64,000 nt of DNA from Eudorina sp. 2006-703-Eu-15 (Eukaryota > Chlorophyta > Chlorophyceae > Chlamydomonadales > Volvocaceae). Where the stretch lies: NCBI GenBank assembly GCA_003117195.1, contig BDSI01000160.1:54290-118289 (forward strand). The letters are read 5' to 3'. A program made the translations under genes and the position numbers. Positions 42,373 to 52,503 of this stretch are shown here, in pieces (position 1 is the stretch's first letter; every line of letters starts with the position of its first letter). The notes under the pieces were generated by a model, which was not told the DNA's origin, searched no databases, and was given only the letters and a program-made list of their open reading frames with translations.

Positions 42373-45300
42373 TGCACCGGCGACGGTGCCTGAATTTTGC
42401 GCTGCTAAAAGAGCTGTGCTAGATCTAGTTCTGAAAGCTATCCCCAGCTCGTTCGCATCGGTGCCGAAAGAAGCCATACTCCAACCAGTCGTAACGAGCG
42501 ACGAAACAACCCTCTACCTCACCATTTCTCACTAATTTAGGAAATCATAAAGTACAATTACACTTCAATTGCGAAAGTCTGTAGTGTGACCGCACGTAAG
42601 TATCACCTTGCGCACTTCACTTACAGCCTTTCATCGGTGGTTCCGGAGCGCGCGGGAACCACCCTGCCGTTTCGCATTTGCTTGTTGGGATATGCATTTA
42701 CTGGTAAGAACTGGTATGCTTGGAAAGACTTGTCAGGAAAGACCACTGACCACTCGCAAGAAACTTGACAAAGTAGGCTTTGTAACCCGTCGCCCACCAG
42801 AGGTTGGAGATTGCCACACCAGTAACTGAGGAATTCAGCCCCCAAAACTACTACGACCTGTTATAATGTTTTCATTTGCTCAATTTTATGGCACGGATTT
42901 GGTTGTCGGGGTCTCCAGGTGGCGAACAGTCCGAACATCCGAACATCGAGCACCTATGAGCGTTCCCTTCCCAGCTTGCCTGCTGTTTCGTCTGCAGCAA
43001 ACAAATAAATAAATTGTGATATTATTTTGAATCAAGGCTGCCCGGTCATGTCAGGTATTTTGTGTTAACACGTGTTGACGGTCCAAGCAAGGGACGGGGT
43101 CTCCACCCGGTCCACCAGACGGCGCGCGAAGGCTCGGATCGCACTTTCGGAGACTTACAGCATCTAATCGGCATTACATATAACTAAAGCCTATCGAATA
43201 TCGTAAACTCTGCAACCCGCATAATTTATCAGCCTGAAACTGAGGACAGCGGCTAACCCTGGCTGACCGAGGAAGACGATGACCGGGCCGGCGACAACTT
43301 CTTCCTTATTCATCCGCCCGTTCATATGAGGTGACTTTGTCCGCAATCAGCACAGCGGCTGTGTAGATCGGGCGCGGGCCTTACCGGTCAGTACCGGTTG
43401 AGGACACATCTGTTGCCCACAAGGTGCCGTAAGGTTCCGCCGGTTCCCAACGTCCTGCTCACTAGCCACACAACTGCTACCGTCCCAATCCTTTCGTACC
43501 TTGTTCCCCCCTCTGACCAATGGTCAACATGTAAGGACCTATCCAGCGCATGTACATTTACATGTATACCGTATTCGCACAGGCACACCGTATTCGGCGC
43601 CGGTCCCTGAGTCTCCGGACAGTACGAGACAGCGGCGCAGCGTAAGGCCTACACGCCTACAGAAGGCTCGAGCGGCCATCCAGGCTCCGCTGTAACGCTG
43701 CTGTGACGCGAAACACTGCCGCCGTACTGCAACAAAGTGCGTTGGATTTGCTGTGGGACCCGCGGGTCACCTGCGACAGCCGACCCCTCACCACCCAACC
43801 CCTTCCTCACCACCCGACCCCTCACCACCACAAACTGCCGAACGGACCACGCGTCCCCCCGGGGCGAGGACGCGCACCGACCGAGCGCCCCGACCGCACC
43901 GGACCCGCAGACCGTAACTGGGGACTGCTGGCAGCCACGCAGCCGCCCCGTTCCTGGGTACCTGTGGACGCATGTATGCCTACCTCGGCAGCAGTGTGTG
44001 GCGCCCGATCGCCACAGCCTGGCCAGGGGACCTCGAGTGTCGACCGCAGCCCCGCACGTGCCCGGCCCGCACTGCGTATTGCTGTATTGTGTGTGTTATC
44101 AAGGAGAAAAGCTGTGTGTGTGTGTGTGTGTGTGTGCGCGCGATGCAACACGAAGGTGAAAAGCGAAAGTTGATATCAAGGGGCTCGAGTTCCTGTTGTA
44201 TGCGAGCTCCAGGGGGCTCGCGTCCCCGCGAGCGAACGGACGGACGGACGGACGGACGTGGGGGATAAATTGAAAAAAGAAATAGACCGGGACGTGGGGG
44301 AGCGCAAGAGCGCACCGCCTTCGCGAAGGGTGCACCCAAGTGTGGATGTGCTGTTTGAGAAGGTTTGAGAGGTCCGGAGGGGTCACGTTTACGGCAGGTG
44401 TCCGGGGGCTTACCGTGCAGCAGATCACGCAGGAGCACACCAGAGCCAGCCGTTTCTGGACTGATCTGCGTATCTGGGTCGCTGCTGAGGGGTGGGCGCG
44501 GGTGGCTTTGCGGGTAGTTTCCGGTAAGGGGGGGTGTGTCTTTCTTCCCTTTCCTCTCGGACGTGCTTGATCCCTCTCTCCCCCCGCTTGATCTGTGGCC
44601 GTCATCTCAAGGAGGTGTCTTCAATTCGCTGGGGTTCCGCCCGCCAGGGTTCCTTCATCCAGCCATAAGATGTCGATGTGCCATCTAATCCGCTATGGTT
44701 GAACTGTGGAATGATAGATGTTTAAGGGATTCCGTAGATAGTGCGTCCTTGTTGCATGCCAGCGAGGGGCAGGCAGATATCATATCCGATCGGGGCGACG
44801 AAGAGAGCGCGCAATGAGGCTCTGCTGCGTGGCACAAGGGGGTCAACAAGCTCCTAACCAAAGGTATCCCACCCATTGGGGCCCATCATGGCAACACTAT
44901 CCAGGGGCCAAGGATTTGGGAATCACACATGGCAGCCAACGGGCAAGACAGCTTCGAGACTATGATTACCGGCCACAAGCGCTTGATGAGATTCATTAAG
45001 CCAATTTTGCTGCGCTGCTTGTCCTGTGCAGATTTGCATCCCTGCACATCGGCATCCGATGATGTCTATGATATTTGTATTTCCGTTGAAGCGGTTGGTC
45101 GAACCATGTGGTAAACCATCAGGAACCATCCAGCTCGGGTGGATCGAAAGGAGAAGGGATGATGCTGAATACGGAAGGTGAATGATAAGCATAAGAAATT
45201 GGGTTTTGTTTCTTGTGCGAGTCGTGCGTGTTTGGCCTTTGCAGGCCGCTCCAACGTCTCGTCCACCTAAAAATCAGGTTACAACTGCCATAGTACAATC

Positions 45301-45648
45301 CCAGCAAAACCTGAGGATACTGTATACTTATACTTCAGATGAAAAGGTTATTTACACTAGAGAAACATATGTTTCTCTTCTTTGTTGACTCCTGTCCTAC
45401 CAACGCGCGAGTCTTTCGCGTGCCGCTCCGGAACCGGCGTGTGGCGACCACCCGCCCGGCATGCTCTGGCCCGTGCCCTTTCAACCTCTCGTATATAGTC
45501 TCATACTGCTCCTGTGACACAGCATTAGCACCTTAACCTTCCTGTATTGTAGTTTGCTGAAATAGTGTGCTGTAGCCTTCTGAGAAGAGCGGTTCCCAAT
45601 TGGTCATCAGTCAAGGTTCACCGCCAATCTTCTTTCAACTTGGCAGCA
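42373..45648. other. Spacer between divergent bZIP and [2Fe-2S] protein genes
   Basis: About 3.3 kb with mixed composition, and AT-richer stretches at 42430-43330 and 44640-45640. It contains a GT tract at 44113-44135 and (GACG)n at 44236-44258. No ORF here has usable splice partners or family resemblance. It should hold both promoters; a TATATA at 45492-45497 lies 152 bp before the ATG at 45649. Confidence -1.
45492..45497 (+). promoter_or_regulatory. Possible TATA box of the [2Fe-2S] protein gene
   Basis: GTATATAGT context, 152 bp upstream of the start codon. This would leave a 5'UTR of about 120 bp. The motif is short and unproven. Confidence -1.
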
Positions 45649-47171
45649 ATGTCGTCCTTCGTTTCTAGCCGACGTGTCGTGGCTTCTCTCGATGGACCGT
45701 CCACTTCGGGACGCTTTGAGGATGTTAGGCGTGTGCCGGGCAGGAGCCCCCTATGCAAACCTGCTGGTAAGTCCTACCCACCTGGCGACGGTTTTAGGTT
45801 GTGCGCCAGGTAGATTGTTTACGTTCGGTATAGCTATTCACGACTGTTTCTGAGTTCTGACGACATGATTCGTCAGCCACATTGGTAAACATGAATTCCT
45901 GCGTTTCTGTAAGTTGAAGCGAGCTATATATTCATTCAGTTATATGTCCGCTGTAATCCTTTATTTTCGTAGGTATGACGCGGTTTCGTGGAGCTGCCCG
46001 CGACCTTCTTGCTCCGCCTGCGAGCGCGCTGCCGGCGACTGGCGATCCTGTCCGACCTCCAGCTGGCCCCTCGACCGTTCTCTGCTCCTCGCTTGGAAAG
46101 GAGCGCAAGAAACTGGCTAAGGTCCTGAAATCGCACCGTAAAGTTCTGGAGAAACGTCTGTCCGCTCTGACGCGCGCCGAAATGGACGCGCCCGTCCTCT
46201 CCGAGCTCCTATCAGAGATCCGCCAACTCAGCTCCCGGCTCGAGAGCCAGCGTGCGATCAACCTAATGCGGTACGACATGGACGACTCGGACAGCTCGGA
46301 TTCGGACGACGAGGAGTGCAGCACCCGCTCCGCTGCGTCGCTGTGCAGCGCCCGGCGTTCTGCCCTGGCAGCGTCAGCTGCCGCGACGACCACATCAACA
46401 ACCCACACCATGGAAAGGTCAACGACATCGCCTGCCGCGCCTGCTGGACCGGCGGGTGACACGATGGTGGTATCGACGATGACAGGCCAGATCGAAGTGG
46501 CGGTTCCGGCGCCTCCCGAGGGCTGGCTCTGGGATGAGGAGGAGTTCCGGGCGGCCAAGTTCGAGGGCGCTGGCGGCCGAGTGATGGTCTGCACGGGCAG
46601 CAAGTAAGCACCCCTTGCTGGCAGTTGCACGCTAACTGTTAAAAGATCCACACAGCTGTCAGTCGAAACTTAGGCTGGTGGGCCGTCGGCATGCATCGCA
46701 ATTGCCTTGCTTGTTGGAAGGCGACATCAGCGGATTGCGCTGTGCGCTTTGCACGTGTCCCACATGTCCCACAGGGCTGCATTGTCCTGTGCCTACACTG
46801 CACTCACCCTTCGCCACCCCATCGCTTCGCTCGCCCGCAGGTGCCAGCGCAAGGGCGCCACGGAGGTGCTCCGAGCCGTTTCGGCGTTGTCGGAGGGCAA
46901 CCCGAACATCGAGGTGGTGCCGTGCAAATGCGTCGGCAAGTGCTCGGCGGGCGCGGCGCTCCGGGTGCGCCAGGCGGGCTTGCCCTGCGCCACCTACACA
47001 GAGGTCCGGCCCGCGCAGCTACGAGACGTGTTCCAGGAGCATTTTGTTGCGGCGGCGGCGGCTGTTCCGGAGCCAGCCCCGGCGCCAGCCGCCGTCGTGT
47101 GCTCTCAAGAAGTGGGGACAGGGCATGTGCCCGCGACCGTGACGTGCTGCGTCGAGTGCCAGCAGTCCTGA
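45649..47171 (+). CDS. Thioredoxin-like [2Fe-2S] protein, DGAT3-like
   Basis: Exons 45649-45766, 45973-46603 and 46841-47171; phases 1 and 2 agree, giving 359 residues. The N-terminus (MSSFVSSRRVVASLDGPSTS) is Ser/Arg-rich and could be a plastid transit peptide. A charged helical region follows (ERKKLAKVLKSHRKVLEKRL), then an acidic patch (MDDSDSSDSDDEEC). The C-terminal domain reads VMVCTGSKCQRKGA, then VVPCKCVGKCSAGAALRVRQ. This C-x4-C plus CxCxxxC pattern is the thioredoxin-like 2Fe-2S fold. The same pattern occurs in plant soluble diacylglycerol acyltransferase 3, which also has a basic N-terminal region, so a DGAT3 role is a reasonable guess. Other ferredoxin-like proteins share the fold. 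A tail with extra cysteines (TCCVECQQS) follows. Fold 0.8, DGAT3 about 0.5. Confidence 0.8.
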
Positions 47172-49401
47172 GGCGAAAGGGCGCGAACGGCTTATTGCAG
47201 CCGGTGTCCTTGCACGGTCCCTTGCAGCTGCAGCCGCCGTCCTCGCACGGCCCGTGCACGGGGGCGATACCACGGAAATGACTGATGACTTGGTACTATG
47301 AATGAATGAGCAGCAGCAGCCGGATGTTGCACCCTCGGGAATTTCGTTCGGATTCCGGGCCGCATGATGAAATTTTCATATGTTTGTTGTGATGGACGAG
47401 AGGTTGTGAATCGCGCCGAGCGTGTCCCGTGTCATGCCGGGTGGACACATTGTCACATTAGGTGCCGAGCAAAGTTCGCGGTGAAAAGAAGTGAAGTGTA
47501 CCAGTGCCGCATGAACGGATCCGGAGGGTGTCGCAGCGTTCGGGCGCATCATGTGCACACCCTTCCGTGGAGCCGGTGTATGATGTCCCGGTGTGCTGGA
47601 CCTAGCGTTAGTCGGGACCCATTTTTTGGACTACGTTTTCGGATATTGCTTTCCGCTAAGCAAAATGTGTAGAGGGAGGGGCAGTTTGAGCAGGGATTCC
47701 TACAGCGGGCATCATTTTTGTGCACGGGGCTGCTCTTTCTGGGCCGGCGTGAAACAGGTAGGGAGTGAGTTCAGACGGGCACCGAGACCGGCTTGGAATG
47801 TGTCGACGGGCCTAGTCGACGGGTAGTTCGGTTCTGGTCCTCTGTTCCAGTGTTTGAATGGGTCTTCTTATTTTTTCCTGCGCGTCTCTAAACTCTCTCG
47901 CGCGTCCCATGGGGCGTCCCAGAGGGCAGTGCTTGGTGCTTGCAGGGGACACTAGCAGCGCGTGCACGCGGGGCGGGCCAGACTTTGCTTGATTCCGATC
48001 TGTTTTTTGTCGGTTTGGTGGTGGGTTTGGCGATTGGGCCTCACAACGGGGCTGGGCTGGGCTGCGGATTCTGTGCATACAATGCTGAACAATGCGAGCG
48101 GAGGTGTGCAACAAGAACAGGAATTGTATTCGCTTGGTAGCATTGGCAGCAGCAGGGTTTGGGTTTTGTTGACATGAACTTTTTGGTGTTTCGTTTTTTC
48201 CCGCCAACTGCAATGCTCGGGGTTGGTCTCTTCTTGGCCACATGATTTCGGACAAGCGTTCATGATTAATCAAATGTGTGTGTGCGATGGATGGAGTTGG
48301 ATCACGCTACACAAGTCTGTGATCGGACAGCACGTCTATTGACGTCAAATGTATCACGTCATAGTTGGACACGTCACTGCATTCCGCCGCCGCTGAAAAC
48401 AGGGATGGACCATGGAGGTATATAACTGGAGACCCTCAGCGAGGAGTATGGTGCCTGCGGCGGGGCTATGACAGCTGGTTTGTAATGAGGGGTCGAGAGG
48501 GACATCCTGCTGCTGAACACAATAGAATGGTGTTCAACCTGTTTTATGCGGTGTTTCGCCTGTAAACAGTCTGGCGATTGCGTCTTCCTGCCGTCATGTG
48601 CGCTCTTCTCGCTCAATACGACGTTGTCGTGCACCGATAAAGGCACTCCGCCATGCTGCGGCGCCGCCAACCGACTCAGACGCGCGGTGCTCGGCAGCAG
48701 CTCAACACTTCAGCAGGATATATATTATCAGCCCAGCAGAAAGATCCCCAGAAAGATTCCTGATGCCTTCGTCCGCCGCAGTACGACCACAGTATGGTGG
48801 GGAATGCCCAGTGGTAGGAAATACGGTATGCCGGTCGGGACCTGACATCATCGACGCAAACACCTGTCGCCACACAGCTATGACAATGTCGCTCCTGAAT
48901 GCTCCGCGATCACCCAGAAATATTACAAATGTGCCATCGTGCGTGACATCGCCTGCAGCACAACGCAAGGTACCGTATTGGCACCAGTCGCACCCAACGA
49001 GGACGGAGCGGCCTGTCGGTCCGCCCCGCTAGCCCATCTCTCAAACACGCCCGCCGCACGTGACCCACCCAGTCTGCCGTAACGGCCGTAGCGTCCCGCA
49101 CTCAAATCGTCAACAACACGCCCCTCCCACGCTCCACAACCATCTCTCAACCATCGCTCGACCCATCGCCCAAAACCGCGCGACCCACCCTTCACAAAAC
49201 CGGCGCAGGCGCCTGCCCATACCCCCGCACCCTGTCTTTCCCACACTCGCGAGGCCGCCCACCGCCCCGCCTCAACTGGTGCTTGCAACGCTGCAGCGCG
49301 GCGCGCACTCCCCCCCCCCCACACACACACCGCTCCAAGAGGCACACACCCCAACGGCACCCTCCTGTACCGCACCCTCGCAAACCGCAACATCCTGTCC
49401 T
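47172..49401. other. Spacer between convergent genes, with both 3'UTRs
   Basis: Plus-strand TGTAA at 48561-48565 may serve the [2Fe-2S] gene, 1.4 kb past its stop. Minus-strand TGTAA (TTACA at 48923-48927) lies 475 bp past the stop of the gene at 49402. The region is of lower GC than the exons. ORFs are short and have no recognised domains. Confidence -1.
48923..48927 (-). promoter_or_regulatory. Candidate poly(A) signal TGTAA of the gene at 49402-52006
   Basis: TTACA on plus, 475 bp downstream of the stop codon, a usual 3'UTR length for such algae. Confidence -1.
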
Positions 49402-52006
49402 CTACTTGGACAGCTTGGCCAGCAGGGCCGCCATGTACATCACATCGAACAGCAGCCAGCCGGCCGTCAGCGGCAACACGAACTGCAGGCTGGTCGCACT
49501 GTCCCAGCCCAGCAGCAGCTGCGGCGTGAAGCTGCACACCGCCACCGCCACGCCCAGCCGCGTCAGCGTCGCCTGCGACTCCGACCGACTTGCCGTCACC
49601 TGCGGCCGGCGACGGCACACACGGGCGGATGCGCAGAGGCGTGGGCGTGAGGGTGTGGTCATCGGAAAGATTCGATGACACACGACATATCGGTCGGGCG
49701 GGCGGGTTGCATTTCTAAACACACGACATACGGTATCCCACCAGCGCGGATTGCCGCCAGAGCAACAACGCGGGTGGGGGTGGGGGTGGGGGTGGGCGCG
49801 GCAGAGTGAGTGAGTGAGTGAGTGAGTGAGACATCTGACAGCTGATGTCAAAGCGTGAAGAGGGTTGCCGCTGCGCTGCACCCCTGCAATCCACGAGAAG
49901 CGGCGCGCCGCGACCCCCGGTGCCAGGCCAGGCGAGAGATCAACCAACGGTGCCACCCACAGACTACAGCGGTGCGTTTCAGTCGCACCCCTTCACACTT
50001 CACATACACTCGGTGCTCTCGGTGCAGGGATGCCCGGAATCATCACGCGCCCGGACCCGTGCCCACATTCGCCGTCACGCATTCGGTCCCGCCCCCCATC
50101 CCGTACATGGACGGCTACACGGCCGTCACTGACACCGCACACTGCGCCGGCGGCGCGACACCCCCCCTCCACGCCGTACCCCAATGCCCGCCGGGCCCCC
50201 AAACCCACCTCGTACACTGCCCCTGGAGCTATAAAGCTCAGGCCCCAGTCGTACAGCGGCCACAGCAGCTGCTCCACCTTGAAGAAGGGGCGGGTCAGGT
50301 AGCCCGCCGCCAGCCCGCACACGCAGCGGAAGGCCTCCCCTGGAGGGGAGCCGGGCGGCCAGGCGGGTCAGGGCAGGGGCGGATGGCCTTCAGGTGGGAA
50401 CTGGATAGGATCCAGGTGGGATCCAGGTGGGATCCAGGTGAGGTCGACATTAGGTAGGATCCAGGTAAGGTGAATACTAGGTAGGATCCTCGACCTCGTG
50501 CCTCAACCGCAGAGGCTCCCCCACACCGCCGCCTTCCCCAAGGGCCCGCACTCGTACCTACACCCGCACCCGTCTCTCACCACCCGTCTCTCACCACCCG
50601 TCTCTCACCACCCGTCTCCCACCACCCGTCTCCCACCATCCGTCTCCCACCACCCGTCTCCCACCACCCGCAAAACGCCCGACGCGGGACCCGCGCGCGG
50701 GGGCCGTCGTTCGTTGCGTCCTCACCGGAGTCGAGGCCCCCCGCCAGTTCCGCTCCGTAGAACAGCACCCCGGCCGACACCAGCTGCAGGGCCGTGGCCA
50801 GTCGCAGCAGGTCCACGAAGAAGGTGAGGGGGTCCTCCTCGACCCCCACCGACTTCAGCAGCGGACCCAACTGCTCATCCGCCAGCTGGGGTCAGCGGCC
50901 GGCCAGGAGGCGGAGGCGGAGGGGCCCGGTAAGGGGGGGAGGGAGTATGGCAAGTCGGGGGATAGGGGGGATATAGAACATATATAATAAATAAATAAAT
51001 ATAAATAAATATATTAGTCGGGGGAGGGGGGGATGATAAAGGCAGTTCGTAGGGAACACACTCCTCCTCTGCAGATGCGCAGGTGCAGTCGTTCACAGGA
51101 AGTGCTGCGCACCGCCGCTGCGCTGCCGCTGCCTGACCGGTGCCGCCTTGCCCTCACGTCCGTCCGTGTACAGCCCAGACCCGACCACCCATTACTGTCC
51201 TCCCGCCACACGGCTCTCGCAGCTCCCGAGTCTGAGCCTTTTCAAGAGGTGTGGAACGCGTGCCGCCCGCCCACGCCGGGCAGCCGGCCTTGCGCCCTCC
51301 ACATGGCCGGCTGCCCTCCACATGGGTATATATCCCCCGAGCGCCCGAGGTGGGTTCCCCCACCCCCTCCTTGGGGCTGCCCCGCACCTTCTTCATGAGA
51401 TCTCCCCGGTCGCCGATCAGGTCGTCGAACTGCGGGCGTGCGGAGTGCGTGTTCGGGCGGGCGAGGGCGTCGGGGAGCGGCGGGGGGGGCCGGGTGATAC
51501 GTACGGGCCAGCGCGCGCAGCGCTGGGTTCCCAGGCGTCGAGAGCCCCTAGGATGACGCGCTGGCGCGCCAGAGGTACCCCTTGAGCCAGGCCGCACCCA
51601 CCTTGATGGATTCGAGCACCTGCGCCTCCTCGGGGCTGAGATCCTTGCGGACGTCCTGCTTGATGGTCTCCCACATGGACTTGAGCTCCTGGTCCACCAA
51701 GGTTTCGGGCTCGATCCCAGGTGCACTTGCGCCCGGCGACTGGCTGGACGACGCCGGTGGGCAAGCTCCTTTAGCATCACCACCAGATGTTTCCGGGTCA
51801 TTCGTTGCGCGTGCTGTCGTTGGCCGTGGCCGATGAACGGCGATGGCCCTGGGCGCAGGGCCAGCCAAAGCTCCTCGTCGGTGGCTGTTGTAGGGTTGGT
51901 CCCAAGCACCGATAATCCATTTATTGGTGCGCTGAATGCTAGCGCTGTAACTCGTTGAAGCTGTACTAGCAGCAACTCCTGTCGAGTCGACAACCTGAGG
52001 CCGCAT
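49402..52006 (-). CDS. Unrecognised membrane protein, probably organelle-targeted; first exon damaged
   Basis: Exons on minus: 52006-51505, 51429-51388 (FDDLIGDRGDLMKK), 50885-50726, 50339-50209 and 49599-49402. The N-terminus (MRPQVVDSTGVAASTASTSY) is Ser/Thr-rich, low in acid, and transit-peptide-like. A helical segment follows (ELKSMWETIKQDVRKDLSPE, then AAWLKGYLWRAS). Exon 3 has VDLLRLATALQLVSAGVLFY and exon 5 has two hydrophobic spans (LGVAVAVCSFTPQLLLGW; FVLPLTAGWLLFDVMYMAAL) ending LLAKLSK. Exon 4 reads AAGYLTRPFFKVEQLLWPLY. Phases of exons 2-5 agree. Exon 1 hits an in-frame TAG at 51548-51550 and its length is one base too long; removing one base there cures both faults, giving about 343 residues. 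So it is either a consensus error or a broken allele. I do not recognise the family. Confidence -1.
49678..49730 (+). repeat. Dispersed element Y copy with 12-bp flanking direct repeats
   Basis: Core 49690-49718 (TCGGTCGGGCGGGCGGGTTG then CATTTCTAA) is flanked by ACACACGACATA at 49678-49689 and again at 49719-49730. The exact duplication is typical of a target-site duplication. It lies in the intron between exons 5 and 4 of the minus-strand gene. A (GAGT)n tract follows at 49806-49829. Confidence -1.
50570..50674 (+). repeat. 14-bp tandem repeat ACCACCCGTCTCTC
   Basis: About seven copies, drifting from CTCTC to CTCCC along the array. In the intron between exons 4 and 3 of the minus-strand gene. 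Confidence -1.
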
Positions 52007-52503
52007 ATCGATCCGTCCTTCGTTGGCGATAGAAGCCTACAGGTTCTCCAATCGGCGTTTTAAGCTGCACCTTTTGTATCTCTTCCTACAGAGAGTTGCA
52101 GACGACTGCGTCAGTCAGGCTTGCAATTGGACTTCATGCATTCTCATGCAAGAGAGTAAACGCGGCAGTTGGGGAACTGGTTTGCAATTGACGAAATGAC
52201 GCGTTGTTCTGATCGGGCGGAAAGCGTGTTGATGTTTGCAGGACGGGTTTGTCATCGTACGAGAGACCGGACAATTGCCCCGGATTTCGACATTTAGCTT
52301 CCTAATTGTTTGCATCATATTATCTTGGGTATGGCACGCAAACTTAAAAAAATTGTTGAGACTCAAGCAAGAAAGCGCGACGCACTATCTTCGAGCCGTT
52401 GCTTTAGGCTGAACGCTAATAAACTGACTAGGCATGACATTTAACTCTTCGTTTATATAATTTGAAAGGCTGAGTGTGCCGGGATTGCAGTTCGGTTTGC
52501 ACA
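52007..52503. promoter_or_regulatory. Short divergent promoter region
   Basis: Only 497 bp separate the start codons at 52006 (-) and 52504 (+). It is AT-richer than the flanks. TTTATATAA at 52452-52460 is a good TATA box for the plus gene, about 45 bp before its ATG, so the 5'UTR would be very short. No comparable TATA is obvious for the minus gene. Confidence -1.

Noticed and set aside
43980..44605. Minus-strand frames of 107-168 residues
   Set aside because: No family resemblance; they cover a GT tract and a (GACG)n tract that keep frames open.
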